Of a DNA stretch of 64,000 nt, positions 11,904-25,717 are shown one piece after another. Positions within the stretch are counted from its first letter, which is position 1, and each line of letters begins with the position of its first letter. The stretch comes from Ficedula albicollis. Its lineage: Eukaryota; Chordata; Aves; Passeriformes; Muscicapidae. Both the position numbers and the translations under genes were made by a program. The notes under the pieces are model-generated. The model did not search any database, was not told the origin of the DNA, and saw only the letters and a list, made by a program, of their open reading frames with translations. The stretch spans positions 15,102,430 to 15,166,429 of the forward strand of contig NC_021674.1 in NCBI RefSeq assembly GCF_000247815.1. Reading direction: 5' to 3'.

Positions 11904-14900
11904 GATATCCTAGCTGAAACACTACTCGAAAAGAGTTTTTGGCAGATGATCAGTATGGAGAAATCTCTTTTCTTATGCTTTAAAGGCTGAAAATTACAAG
12001 CAATCAAAGGATATTAAAAACGGAAAGTTTTGGGCAACATTTTCTATAGGCACTATGATCTTGGCTCCAGTAATATTAGAGTGCTGCAAGATGCCTCTTC
12101 AAAACACTGCATCTGAATTAATCCGTTCAGTAGCTTTTACACCATGCCTTTTTGGTGCTTGATAAGTTTTATACCATCCCATATACTAAAATGTGGTATC
12201 AGCAGTTCCATGCTTGGTATTAATTCAGGACTTACTGCTGCATATCCACAATATGGATATGGCGTTGGACACTTACACAGAGCCTCAATTACTTCAACAC
12301 ATTGCCAGATTTCAAGGGAAAATGTCTTCCCTTGGACCCACTATTCAAAAACAGTTGTACAGATCACCACCACCACCTCTGAGGGGCGATAATCAACTTT
12401 AAAGTGAGGTCGATGAGCCACTGAATAGATTTACTGATGACTGCTGCATGAGAGGACTCTTCCCACCTGAGTTTCACATGATTGCACCACATCTTATATC
12501 TTTTTCAAATACATTCTGACGTTTCACAAGCTCTGCATGTTAGGACACTGCAACACAAAAGGAGCAGGGAAAGGATTATTCCAGCGTTTGCTGTACAGCC
12601 AACCATAAATATTTTAAATTCAGCTGTCCCTAAGTACAAGAAAGGTAGAGACTATGAAATAGAAATCAATGGTCATGCTTCATATACTACTTGATGTTTT
12701 ACTTTTTCCAGGGCTTTGATTATAGAATGTAGCACAGAATGAGCAGACGTGCATCTCCTGCTTTATGCTATTTTTTCTGCTTTGAAGCCTTCCCTGTTTC
12801 TTGACCTCCTGCATTACATCCTAGGGGAAAGCAGGTGAATTTCTGTAGGGAGGTGGCGAAGTCACCATGTTTCCTTTTTGCTACACACTTCTTGTGCTCC
12901 AGAAGAATAATTAAAGTCAGGAAAAAACTTGCATGGTATGAGCTTAAGTCCAGACTAGATCCAGGATAATTACAAACAACTGACCTCTGATAGTGGCCAA
13001 GTGGCGTACTCAGGATTTAACATAGGTTGAGTGGGAAGTGTAAGAGGCAATTGTCCTCCCAAGACCATCATACTGCTGCTTGCACTCTCCAAAGCAGTCT
13101 CAGCACAGTTCAGTGACTGTGTGAGCTAAGGGTGATTCAATTCCTTGCTGCTCCTAAAAATAGTCCTATAAAAGTGAGAATGAGGTCTCAGACACAGGAG
13201 CTGCTCATACCACCACCTGTGTTACAGCTCTGCAAATCGAATCCAGGATTTAGGAACCTAGAGTGCATCAGAGGATCTGTGCTGTGTAATCAATCATGTA
13301 CTGAGAAAACTGAATGGCCAATATGTGCATTTTACAAACTTCCCAAGCAATGAAACATATCCCCTACTTTCTGGACTACTGTTTTTGAATCTAATGCACA
13401 CAGTCACCAGTGATCTGGAAATACAGTAATTTGTTAGAACTATATGCAGAGTTTTATTCAATTTAGAAAGAAAGGGGAATATGAGCAAAGGGGAGTGAAA
13501 GAATATTTTATTGAAAACAATGCTCCAGATGCATCCAGAACAGTCATCCGGGAGATATATAAAACCATTACATATGGAATAGAGTTTTTGTGTTTCTCCC
13601 AAAGAAAGCAAAAACACAATATAACTTATAATTAGTACAAACAAAAACGAGGTTAAATTCACAGTCATATATTGCCAGAATGATTCTAACAGGCTGAGTG
13701 GAAAAGCTTATGTAGGCAGAATTTCAGCTAGCAGAAAATATAAGATATTTATCTGCGTTAAAAGACAGCAAGAATGACAGAACTACTAAATTCACATGCA
13801 GGTTTCTAAAATTAATTTCTGTTTGTAGAACGAACTGCCAGATTACCAACATTGACTCTTACATACTTTGGAGCCATATATTTCTGCCATAAGATGTTGT
13901 TCTTATTCTCTTACAGAAAACAACTAATTTTTTGTTGCTCCAAATATAATATTTTACTGATTCTCACTGATTAGGAGAATCTTTGACTATGGGACCTTCC
14001 TGATGGAAACACTGAGCAGGGTGGGGGAGATGAACCACAAGATAATTTACATAAGTGCATTGCAATTATTTCTCCTTAATTATGCATGCAGCTGGCTCTA
14101 TTTTAAGCCATGCCAGTGCGCTGTGCACAGAGCACTAAGGGTATCTGTCACTCCATGTGTCAGGCCTTTAACATTCTCACCCACCTGCCTGCGAACCAGC
14201 AGCAGCAACCAAAGAGAAGCAGTCAGGCTTGTGGCCACCTGCCATTCATCAGCACTGTCAGGACGTGGCTGCTGCCTCTTCATTTCTCTCATGTCGAGAC
14301 TTTCTTGGCACTGTGTTCAAAACGCCAGGTCGATTTGCTCTTTTCTACCAAGTTACTCTATGAACTTCTAATTCACCAGCAAACTAAGCTGCCTCGTTTT
14401 TGAAAACACAGCCGCACAAATGTAAGCTGGCAGTTAAAAACAAGCTGAATTAGTGAAAAAAAAAAAATCACAGTTGTGTTTATATTAATTAAATTAAATA
14501 ATTAGATACCAAAACTCAGCTTGATTTTCCTCTAAAATGACACTACTGACTTTTTTTTTCACTTCCTGGCAAAGATTCTAATTTTTGTACTAAAGCTTTG
14601 TCTGGACACATATTGAGGAAATGCTATGTTTGTCCAGACTTTCAGAGTGTGGGAGAACCTTATCATTGGTAGAAAATAATAATAATCCTGTTTTGCCATG
14701 CTACGTGGAGATGCTCAGGAAAATCAGGATCATTCCTCAAATACAAGACACCACCTAGAAAACTCTGCCAACCACAGTACAAGGACATATCACAGCCATA
14801 AAATACAAGCATGGTAAATCTGTTCTAATAAGCCCTGGCTGTATCATCTCCACCAAACAGGAAAGAAACAAAAACTCAAATATACACTCTCATTCCCACC

Positions 14901-16564
14901 TGGCAGCCCACCAAGTCACCCCTGTGCTACCCCATATGTTCCCAGTGTCTTTACACAGATCCTTGCATTGTTCATTAAGTCCTGCCCACCACCGGTAGCT
15001 TCTTTGGGACAAAAAAACTTGTAGAGACACTGATGTCCTGGCCTCAGTATGAAGAGTAGTCAAAATGACTCAACATGAAACCATGGAGAATGCTTAATAG
15101 TATAGAAAAGCTAGATATTTCAAATATCTAATGATAATTCAAATAATGATCCGTTTCGTAATGGGAAACTCTATAAACCATTTAGTGAGAAACCTGGGTC
15201 CTTTCACACGGAATTTCTACGTATGGACTTGGGGTTTTGGCATTTACAGCACTGCCCATGCTATTTTGCCAGAAATACCCTGTTTTTGGGAGTTGAACTT
15301 GCATGACTGTCTGATTCTTACTAACAGCAAGGCAGCACAGCTACTTTCTCTCCTTTCCACTCTTCCTCTCCTCTTCTGCCTTCTCCCCAAGAAAGAAATG
15401 GTAACACAAGTGGAAAAATGGGAGTTTTTCCCTTCTTATCACAGAAGCTTATTTTAATTTCAAATACCACTGTTATTTGCATTTAAACTATGGTGTGCAT
15501 GAACCTATGAACTTCTAATTTGTACTAAAACTGGTACATAGTCACGACTGAATGCAATAAAACACAATAGGTCCTCAGACTGCACTAAATTATCAGTATT
15601 GGCCCCAACCACATAGTAGACATTAGACAGGATAGCAAAACCAGCATTTTATTTGGTATCACATGTAAGAAAAGTGATTTCACCTAGTTTTGATTTTTTT
15701 CTTGGAATACTGCTGTAAAAGGTGTTTCACCTGCCTTTGGTATTCTACCCTATAGAGAAACATAGGGAAGAACAAAAGATTTGGTTTTATCATACAATAA
15801 ATAGTTAAAACCATGCATGCACCATATAGGCAAATAATTCCTATGGTATTCTCACCACTGAAAGTCATTCATTGACATAAACAAATCTCAGGGGTCGTAG
15901 GGAAACAGTACACAGACTCATCAAACACCTTGCTCTAACAGCTATTTTTGAAGCAAAGGATATAGGCTATTAGAGTTCAGTAGATTATGAAACCACGCAA
16001 AATGCACTCATTCATGGAGATAAGATTTATCGAATCACTATTCTCCCTGTTCTTTTAAGATATTTCATAATGACACTGACAGATGAAAGGCTTGCATGCC
16101 TGGCTCTGTGTCCCAGAACACTGCCAATACTCCAAAATTTATCAAAATGACAATTCAAAGCTATTTTCCCCTAGTTATTAGAGAAGGGTCAGTTGGATTT
16201 TACACAACTTATCTTAAATGATTGATGAAAGACACTGGAAAGACAGTCACTTATTGCCTTCCAGGTATTCAATGCTGGAATGCTAGGTACATCTCAGGAT
16301 GCAAACCACACTTTATAAAAGTTATTGATAAAGCATGGGCCTCAGGGAAGCACCATTACTTTTTGCTAATAACAACAGACATATTCTATTCCTGTGAAAT
16401 GTATGTGTATCTGAAATGATGTTTGAGGAGGAAACAGGAGAGGGGTTCATTACAGATGGAGGTCACAGAAGCTGGAGCAGCATTCAATGTTATGGTGTTA
16501 CAAAGAATTCAGGCTGTCAAAACACAATGATATACATCTCAGTAGACTAATTTTTTCTCTAAAG
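11904..16564. other. No supportable gene; weak pseudogene-like patch at 12.14-12.70 kb
   Basis: Unique AT-rich sequence. The patch 12144-12700 has three adjacent short plus-strand open frames (about 82, 69 and 70 codons, partly overlapping in different frames) that read somewhat like protein, for example 'GPTIQKQLYRSPPPP'. This would fit a frameshifted retrocopy, but I do not recognise a parent gene. The open frame at 14003-14371 has no recognisable domain. Confidence 0.45.
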
Positions 16565-16853
16565 ATCAGAAAATAATAGACTGGTTTGACTGGAAGATCA
16601 TCTAGTTCCAGCGTCACTGCCATGGGTGGGTGGGGATATATTTCACTAGACCAGGTTGCTCAGAGCTTCATCCAATCTGGCTTTGAACACCTCTAAGGAT
16701 GGGACATCCACAGTTTCTCTGGGCAACCTGTTCCAGTGCCTCACCACTTCTTCCTAATGTTTAACCTCAACTTCCTCTTTTTCAGCTCGAAGCCCTTCCT
16801 CCTTGTTTTGTACCTGCTCTTGTAAATAGTTTCTCTCCATCTTTCTTGTTCTG
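16565..16853 (-). mobile_element. CR1 LINE 3'-end fragment
   Basis: Read on the plus strand, the segment runs as the reverse complement of a CR1 3' end: 'agatcatctagttcca', 'ctagaccaggttgctcag', 'ggatgggacatccaca', 'gggcaacctgttccagtg', 'ccatctttcttgt'. It is diverged and strongly 5'-truncated, with no intact reverse transcriptase reading frame. CR1 is the dominant LINE of birds. Confidence 0.9.
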
Positions 16854-18442
16854 GACTGGAAAAATACTTATAAAAGGACCCTGTTTGAAAATATTTTGGT
16901 CATAAGCAATATAAAAGGTAACATCTGAAGCCACTGGAATCCTCTCTTCCAAACCCTCTGTACAATATCAAAAAGGCCAAATCAGAAATTACTTATTTTC
17001 CTGAGATTTTCTCTCTTTTCTTTATACAGTCAAGGCCCAAATAGAATGAAGGTTACATGGTTAACCATATCACCCCAGAAGAAAACAACCCAGCTCAAAA
17101 GAGGAGAAGCAGTGCTTGTACTTCCACACCCTGACTTGCTAATTCCCCACTCTGATCTGAAGCAGCAAAGGTCTGCAACAGAGCTGGAAGCCACCTCTTT
17201 TTGCATTCCCAGCAATTCCAACACTGTGCAGCTGAAGAGAAAGACCAGCTTCTTAGGGTTTCTCAGGGTATTTGTTGGAGGGTTTTGTTTGGGTTTTTTT
17301 GTGGGGATTTTTTGCCTGCTGGTTCATTTTCAGTATACAGACGAGTAAATTTTTCAAAGAAATTAGCCATCTTTCTCAATTTCTTGAAGCGAATCCAAAT
17401 GCAGGACATTTCTTGTCTCTGAGTCTTTGTCACCTATACTCTTAGCAGATATCTATTCAAAAAAACCCACAAACTATTTTAGAAACAGAAGAAAGCCCTG
17501 AGGTCACGTCTACCTACTTTCCTGCAATACATAATCTTCAAAATTAACTTCATTTATTCATGATAATTTTGTGATCTCTTTTGATGCTGAAAATGTTATT
17601 TTCTTTTCTTTCCTGAGAGGAACTGCATTTTTAATCAGGCTTCCCAGAAAGAGCTTTTGCTGATCTTAATGTGAAAAGAAATCTATGAAAAAAATATGCC
17701 TGGGAAATACTACTTCAGAATGACAGAGCTTATTTGACAGCACAGAAGATGAAAGGGCTTGGGTCCTTAAATTCTCTCTTCTCTACAGACCACAGAAGAG
17801 TGTTTGGAAAGCTGAACGGTGAAATACAGTTATGCCGAGAGACTACTTGGCATCTCCTGCACATCACTGGAACATCTGGAGAGATGTAATTAGAGCACAA
17901 GCAGCTGCAATGCCCCCACTTACTAATCTGAATTGTTTCGTTTTCACCTTGTGCTCCCTCACTGACTGCTGCATCTACTGAGTGACCTGCATTTTATAAA
18001 TCAATTCTCAACTGTGTTGCATTATGATAGAAACATTAGACAGCAGTAGGTTCACTGATCTGTTAGCAGAGCGGGCAGGTGTCAATGGGATGACCTGTTG
18101 TCTGTTGAGTGAGCCAAATACTCGTCCTGTGTAACAAGCAGACACCCAGGCCGTGCCCAAAAGCAGTTAGGGAACTCACGCATGACTTGGGATTCAACAG
18201 TCTTGTCAAAAATCTGTCAGCTCCCTAATGAGAGGTACTGCTTTACTCTGCTGATGTGCATGGTGAACAATCACGTATATGCAGAGACCATAAATCTGAG
18301 CCTACATTCCAAGCAGACATACTCAGTTTGCTGGCATTCACAAAAAGGTAGAATAAAACAGCTAACATGTATCACAGGGTAACACAGCACAGCTCAAGCT
18401 GCCCTAAAAAATCCCAGCCAAATTCTATTCGATGATGTCTGC
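16854..18442. other. No gene seen
   Basis: Unique AT-rich sequence. Short open frames around 17030-17420 overlap on both strands and show no domain. Confidence 0.6.
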
Positions 18443-18479
18443 AGTCACAGAATCACAGAATGGTTGAGGGTGGAGGGGA
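18443..18479 (-). mobile_element. CR1 tail remnant
   Basis: 'cacagaatcacagaatgg' followed by 'ttgagggtgg' matches the reverse complement of the terminal repeat and first bases of a CR1 3' end. Only about 37 bp are recognisable before similarity is lost. It lies directly beside the nested tandem duplications. Confidence 0.7.
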
Positions 18480-18553
18480 GTTCTCAACCTGTTTAGGAAT
18501 TGCAAAGACAAAACTTTTAAAGGTTTTTGGTGTGCCAAGAAGCTTCTCTGCAA

Positions 18554-18608
18554 CTCTGAATCAAACCACCATAGTAGAGATGTTTGCATTTCACCTTTCT
18601 CATCCAGG
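18554..18608. repeat. 55-bp unit, first copy
   Basis: Unit starting 'ctctgaatcaaaccacc' and ending 'catccagg'. It recurs at 18611-18665 (two or three mismatches) and 18710-18764 (essentially identical). Confidence 0.93.
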
Positions 18609-18610
18609 CG

Positions 18611-18808
18611 CTCTGAATCAAACCACAATAGTACAGATGTTTGCATTTCACCTTTCTCATCCAGGTAGGCAGGAAGGACGTGATGTTCAGGCCTTGCTCA
18701 GCTGACACACTCTGAATCAAACCACCATAGTAGAGATGTTTGCATTTCACCTTTCTCATCCAGGCAGGCAGGAAGGACGTGATGTTCAGGCCTTGCTCAG
18801 CTGACACC
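18611..18808. repeat. 99-bp tandem duplication (18611-18709 and 18710-18808)
   Basis: Each 99-bp unit is the 55-bp element plus a 44-bp element containing 'ggaaggacgtgatgttcagg'. The two copies differ at only a few positions. Because the 55-bp part also occurs alone at 18554, at least two duplication steps are needed. Confidence 0.95.
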
Positions 18809-19018
18809 TTCTTACAGACACGGGGTTTTGACAGGGTCATGAGGGCTGCAGTGACCTGGGGGAGCTCACTGCCACCCACTGTCACCCATGGCCAAGCACT
18901 GACCTGGCTCAGCTGACACCTTCTTACAGACACAGGGTTTTGACAGGGTCATGAGGGCTGCAGTGACCTGGGGGAGCTCACTGCCACCCACTGTCACCCA
19001 TGGCCAAGCACTGACCTG
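18795..19018. repeat. 112-bp tandem duplication (18795-18906 and 18907-19018)
   Basis: The unit runs from 'gctcagctgacacc' to 'cactgacctg' and the copies differ at one base ('acacgggg' against 'acacaggg'). The start of the first copy overlaps the end of the preceding 99-bp repeat, so the two duplications share the words 'gctcagctgacacc'. Confidence 0.96.
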
Positions 19019-22000
19019 GCAGGCACTGGGCTGTGGCTCACTGCTGGGTTTCACTGGGGTAGCAGCACACGTTCATCAGCACTACCAGGTAAATCACATC
19101 AGACACCAAAAAGGGACAAGAAAAAAACCAAAGTGAACTCCATGAAGTGCTCCAACATCAAAGAAGAGGACGTCAGAATCCCTCATCTTCCCAGCAGTGT
19201 CAGAGATGGTTCCCAGTGACTCAGATTATAGCACAACCCATTCAGCACATCGCAGGGAGAAAGCCAAATTCACTTCTATTCCCTTTTTCCTTCAGGAACA
19301 TCGCAAGGTTCATCAATGTCATTATTTCATTGAAAAACAAGAATCATGGAGGACCATGGAACTGCTACAAGACTTCACTCTGCACATCTCTCAACTGGCA
19401 ATTTTTCGTTTTCTTGGGTGTCAGTCTCACTTGTGTTGACCTCCTCAGCAACTCCAAAACTTTTAAAATAAAATAAAACTTTAAAATAAAATAAAAACTT
19501 TTAAAAACTGTATTTTAAGGAAGATGGTTAACAGGTGAAATCTTAGTTGTTTAATTCATTAGCAAGTATCTTCAGTTATTGAATAGCACAGGAATAAGCA
19601 TGAATACAAGTGAAAAATGGAGTCCTTCACTTCTGAGACATCAGTTTAAAAAACAAAGTAACACTTCATTTTACAGATGAGTGTGGCTGACTGTGAAACA
19701 GTGAAACTACCCTTATCTCTCTCCACTTTAAAGGGTAAAGCTGCCGGCCACATCTCCCATTTAGCCAGCAAAATAGTTGACAAGTCAGTATTTTATCACC
19801 TTCCTGTGGAACCTTCCTTAGGTTTGTCACAGATTTAGAGCTACTCAGAGGAGCTGCACACACTGCTTATAAGAAGTGCCTTTATGAGAAGAGATACTTG
19901 TTCAGAATGCAATATAAAAAAAAGAACTTGGGGAGGAAGTAACATCAAGACAGATCTGTGTACGATCAAGCCATGACACTGTCAGTCACAGGAAGGCACA
20001 ACTTCCACTGTAGACAGCCTTTTTGGAGGAAGATGCAGCTTTGGGAAATGATTCCTCTTTGCTGTAATACAGAATCATAACACAGAACCTAGCTTGCTTA
20101 GATAGGAAAAAAAGGGCCTTAACAGAGAAGCCTGTGGTAAAACCAAACAAATTAATTTTTCTGGGAAATAAAGCTTATCTGGTCTCTGCATTTAAGGCAT
20201 CTGAGTTTCAGGTCATTAGAGCTGAACTCACCTCTCTGCTGCACTTCTCCAGCTTTAGCTCTGATGCAGGAGCTTTTACCTGCAACATTTTACAAGAGGT
20301 GAATTGCAAAACAGAGCCTTCATGGAACTGCAGCTCCAGAAGTCAAGTACTTTCCCTGTCCTTGGGTATGGAACTGAAAGGAACATCTGAAACCCTCTGT
20401 GTGTGACTCCATCAATCTGTGCCAGCAATAGATGCTACAGAGAGGCAAGAGACACCTGTATTTTACCCAGAGAAAACAAAACTGCTTCCAGACCTTGCAG
20501 GACTCTGTTCTCAAGAGATCTATGACTGTTTCAGGATAATGAAAGTGCCCATGAGGCTCTGGAGAGAAGCTCTAGAAAAGCAGTGACCAGGGTTGGGAGG
20601 TCAGTGATAAGGCTGTAGACAGTACCATGTTCCCAAAGCCACTCTGAAAGTCAGGCTTTCATTGCTAGGCTAGAGAGGTGCGTGGAGCAGCTCAAAAATT
20701 GCCACGTAAAACTTTTCTTATGGCAATCCCAAAACAGAATGCAAGTTTATACTAAGATGGCTCACAGTGCACCCAGGAGAAAAAAGTCTTGGTCTTGCCA
20801 TTAAATCAAAATTATAAATAAAACAGATGTGTTCCAGGATGTTACTCCACAGAAATAATCAATGGACCAGTTTAGAGACTAGGAAAGAAAAGTTTTGAAT
20901 TATTCTACCTTGAACTAACACAGGAGATTAAATACATTTGCATATTAGTTGTAAACTAGTTTGGATAAGAGTTTTCATTTAGGTACTTTGCCCGTTCTTC
21001 CTTCTGGTAATTCTGCTGACATGAGTTTAATACAATCTATTCTGACCTTCCTATTATTTTTCCTTCCCTTGAGCATTTTAATCTGAGCCCCATTCTACCA
21101 TCCTCAAGTACTTCTGGAGAAAGAGATGAGAGTGATGATAAAAGACATGTTAAGAGACAAGATCATAGTTCAGCCCTTTATCTTTGCAGATGGGTTTGAC
21201 TATCACAACTACGTTGGAAGATTTGAGGCAGGAACAAGGCATTTTTTATCCCTTCTGTAGGAAAAATCACATTCTCCTTTCAGATGGACATCTCAATTTA
21301 GTTGTCTTTTTCTTTTCAGAAAGCATATTGCCTTATTTCCCCTTTTCCAATCCCTATTTAAAAAAATAACTTATTTTCAAACTTTAAAGCGACAAAAGTG
21401 TGTTTGAAATAATTTTAGAACTATATACTGAGAACTTTTTCATGGGACAGAAAGGGCAAATTCGTTAACCTTTTCAATTTCAAGTCTGGGATACCATGCG
21501 AAAGTACCTTGCTGCGAAGGCATGATCACAGCAGCGTAGGCAGAGTGAAAAAGGTAAAAGGTGCTCTCCCTCAGCTCAGGGACCTGCCTGGTCTGTTTGT
21601 TCTGCACAGTACCTTGGGGTAAATCAAACATAATTTCATTTTAATAAAGGTAAAGGACTTGAAACTAGGTCTTCAAGGATGCAATGCTTAATGAACAGTG
21701 GATATTAACATTTTAAGAGATTACTATCAGAACTTCCCTTCCTTTAGGCATATTCTGGTAAGCTCGACAAGCACCTTCCTCCTGTCACTGAATTCTGGAG
21801 AACTGTTTTCCCCCTTCCTTACACCAGGATGCTCTCATGCCATCATTCCCCTTATTGGGTTGATGCTTCCCTTTTTTAATTCGACTTAAAACCCATACAT
21901 ATGCTACCAAAGGTCTAAGAGTGGGCTACAGCAGGAAGTTTGATGTTTAATGGTTAACACATGCTACAGTGCAACGGTTGTGCCCAAAAGCCCCTTCCAT

Positions 22001-25000
22001 AAAAACATCAGAATTCAAGAACAAGAGTTCTTAGTATTTCCCATGCTCATTTAACCTGTGTAAAGACAGCACAGACACTACTGTTCCAATCACTAAACCT
22101 AGCACTAGAAGGCCTTCTTTTGCATTTCCACTTAGACTAAGTGCTGACAAAAAATGCCAGGTTGAAAATAAGTTCTATTTTTTTATCTTCTGACACAAAA
22201 CATGAGGTATGCTGTGTCTCCCTGTGCACTCACAGCGGATGGCCCAAGAGCAAAGAGCAGAAAAGTTGGTTCTTGCCCAGTCAGTCTGTACCTGAGAGCA
22301 GGAGAGGGGAGCAGATGTACAATAGGGAGATGTCATTGGCTTCAGTAGGCTTAGGATCAGCCCCTTATGCCTCCCATCAAACTCCAGTACAAAGCCTTCA
22401 AGAAAACCTGAAAATTATGAGTGCTCAGAAGAGAAACCCCTGACTATGCTACAGCCTAAATCTGGGACATGTCTCTACTCAGTTTGATCACTCTTATGGG
22501 ATGACAGTCATTGCTTTCTCCACAGGACACTATACTTCAAAGAAAAGTAATGTACTGCCTTCAGTTACACTAATGCAATCCCCTCTGATTTATTCCTTCT
22601 ACCATTTCAGTCAACGTCCCAGCGAGTCATCTACTTACCAGCTGCACATCTGCTTGACAGCTTTAGGGATCTTTCTCAAGCAATAAGTCCTGAATGTCTT
22701 TCCAGGGTCTTATGCTTCAGCTCTTTACTGTTTAGAGGATATTGCTCTATTTATCCTCAGCCTCATAGTCCTCCTAATGTTTATCCACCAGCATTGTCAT
22801 CTTTCAAGCCACTGTACTAACAGATAAGGCCTTCAGCACCTGATTACTGGTCCAGTTATTATTTGCTGTTTGTCCTCTATATTTAGATGTATTTTACATG
22901 TTTGCTGGTTTCATTTCCACACACTATTATCCTTGTCGGAGACAAAGAATAACAGGTGCAGTCATAACAATGATCCTGCAGCCAGCTCCACTAACATTTT
23001 GCTAATTCTGTTCCCTGTTTATGCTCTTTTAGCCATGATATTCAGAGTTAATAGCAGCTTTCAACTTAGAATGGAAGGGATAGATGAGCCACACTTTCAC
23101 CTGTTAGGTTTTTTTTTATTATTTGAGTATGGAGATATGTGTTTTCTTTTAAACTTGATATTTCTTCTAATAATAAGATAATTACTATCTAATTGAAAGC
23201 AGACAAGTTGGGTTTTTTTCCAGTTAGGTTTCAGCTGTGTTATTTGTATAAGGCCATTTCTCCACAGGAAAATGGTTGTAAAATAAACCCTGCAGTGCAC
23301 AGACCCAGCTAAATTCTACTGCGGTCTTATCCCACTTTTCTTATTGGCTTGCATTTCTCAGAACAAAAAGAAATTCCACACCCATATCCCCCTTGGTGCA
23401 TCCTTTGGACATCCCTTGGACAGTCTGTTCCCTTGGTGCACCAGTGTACTCACTTGCAGGTGAAGTGGGAACTTACAGTGTACTTTTCTTGCAGCTCTTC
23501 AGTGCTCCCTGCCTAGGAAGGGGCTCTACAAAGGCCCCTTCAGAGGAAACCTGACTGTCCAAATCCTCAAGACTCCATCTACTGTGGCATTGTCTGTTTT
23601 CAAGCTGGAACTGTCTTTCATTACACTAAAGGTCTCCCTTCCCATTAATCTTGTTGAGCAGCTCTCCTCTCCAAGCTCTGCTGCTCGCAATTTGTGATTC
23701 CTTATTGTTGAGCATCCATCACACGTAAAATCAGTTCTAAGCACCCCATTACTCACATATTTAGAGATGTCAAAGCAAGGCCTCCATGTAGCTCCCAGAG
23801 CACTTTAGAATTCCCTTCTGCTTTCCCATCAAAAAGGCAAAAAGGACATAAGCAGACAGCATCTTATTTGAACTTACCAGGGAAGTAGATTTCCTTATAC
23901 AGAAAGTTATGAGGAGAAGCGAGGTAAAAAAGGCAACGACATAATACAGCTACAGTTAATGATGCATGAACATCACAAAGTTCAGCTGGGCAAGGACCCA
24001 GTCCTGGGTCCTTCGGGTGACTTTTTCAGTGCCACTACAACAGGAGAACTTTCCTTGAAGACTCCATATGGAAACTAAGGTGAATTTCCTTTCTCATATT
24101 GTAGTTTATATTCAGACCGCTGTGCAAAGCATTTAAAGACCTAGAAACCAGAGTTTTTTTTAGCTCAGCCTGTCAGTCTCCAGTTTGGTTTAGGGACTAT
24201 CTCCATTTATTGTTATGATGTGTACAGACAACCATATCCTGATAAGATCAAGGAAACTGGGACACTTCCGGGGGAAAAAAAAACCAAAAACCACTAATAT
24301 GGGGTGTCTAAAGAAGTTTTATATATTTAAGAGCTTCCATTATTGGGACAAGCCTTAGAGAAAGCCATTAAACTCATGTGTAAAAACTTTGCACACTCAC
24401 ACTCATGATTAAAAGGGAAAGTATGATCAATTGGTCTCCAGGATATATCCAGTAATAGATGCCTTTCCCTTGCACAGGATCGCTGCAGTTCATTCATGCA
24501 CTCATTCATTCATTCTGCAATTGCACAAACAGACTCTGTAAACAAAAACTCTTCACCAGCAAAATCCCACCGTGCCAGCAATATTAAGTGGCAAGAATAT
24601 GAACACCCTGCAGAGAAGCAAACAGTTCATTGATGCTTCTCTTTCTTCTTATCAGTATAGTTGATCCTGCTTTACAGCCAATGTAAAAAGATAGGTTACA
24701 GTGGTAATAAACCTCAATACATTAAGTCTCTGTACAGACTGGTTGCTGAAGGCTTAATATCAGTCATAATTATTATCCATAAAATGTTATTGAATCAGAT
24801 CTTAAAAGTTAATGCTGCTTTGTTTCAAGAGATAAAGGACAGTAGGCTGGTAAGGGAAAGAAGGAAACAGAGCTTTTGATCAATCTTTGGGTGATTTAAA
24901 ACCTTAATCACAAAAGGGACTCAGCACTTCAAATATTATCCCAAATCCTATGAGTTGGCCTAAGCAGAGCCCAGTGGCAAGAGTGATTACTCAGAGGGCA

Positions 25001-25235
25001 GTTTTTCTTTGAACTTGATACCATCACCCAGATGGAAGATGTAACTCTTTTCTTGAACTCAGGCCTGGTGAATGCTGCCCTTTTAAGATAGATTGAAACG
25101 TGGGGTTAGTAGGTAAGGGCTTTCATAAAGCCACAGCACCCTGTGTTCCATTTGAGGCCTTGCCGCTTGCAGCATCACCCCCATTCATGGGTGCTTGCCT
25201 CCACAGCCCTCACTTTAATACAAGATGCAAAGCAC
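19019..25235. other. No gene seen over about 6 kb
   Basis: Mostly AT-rich unique sequence. No CR1, LTR or coding signature was recognised. Short low-complexity words occur, such as 'ttaaaataaaataaaa' near 19460. Open frames are below 110 codons and have no domain. Confidence 0.6.
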
Positions 25236-25717
25236 GTGCCCTGACAGAAGGCATCAAACCACCAGCCAACGGAGCACACAAGCTGCCCTAACACTTACAG
25301 CTAATAAAGCTTTCCTTCCTGTGCACAGAGGATATGGATAGGCTGGATTGATGGCCCAGACCAGCCGTATGAGGGTCAGCAAAGTGAAGTGCCAGGTCAC
25401 AGCTCCTGGGTCACAACAACCCCCTGCAGTGCTACATTGCAGAAGTGTGTCTGGAAAGCTGTCCAGAGGAAAAGGACCTGTTCCACAGGTGGCCAAGAAG
25501 GCCAATGGCGTCCAGGCCTGTATCAGCAAGAGTGTGGCCAGCAGGACTGGTGCAGCGATTGTACCCCCGTACTTGGCACTGGTAAGACCACACCTCAAGT
25601 GCTGTGTCCAGTTCTTGGCCCCTCACTATGGGAAACACATCGAGATGCTGGAGACATTCCAGACAAGGACAATGGAGCTGGGGAAGGGTCTGGGACACAA
25701 GTCTAATGATGAGGAGT
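25236..25717 (+). repeat. 482-bp tandem unit, copy 1 (5' flank plus CR1)
   Basis: The unit starts 'gtgccctgacagaaggc' and ends 'aatgatgaggag'. It is followed directly by a near-identical second copy offset by 482 bp. About 90 bp at its left are not recognisable CR1, so the duplicated unit carries the insertion's 5' junction and flank. Differences between copies include 'gcatcaaac' against 'gcgtcaag', 'gatatggat' against 'gatctggat', and 'ccagccgt' against 'ccagctgt'. Confidence 0.95.

Noticed and set aside
12144..12700. Frameshifted retrocopy of an unknown gene
   Set aside because: There is no recognisable parent protein, poly(A) tail or target-site duplication; kept only as a remark in the interval description.
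18517..18933. 138-codon minus-strand frame with repeated 'KVRCKHLYY'-like segments
   Set aside because: The internal repetition follows the 55- and 99-bp DNA duplications, which happen to keep the frame open; there is no start context or homology.
18554..19018. CRISPR-like array
   Set aside because: Copies are directly adjacent two- or three-copy tandem duplications without unique spacers of constant length, in a vertebrate genome.
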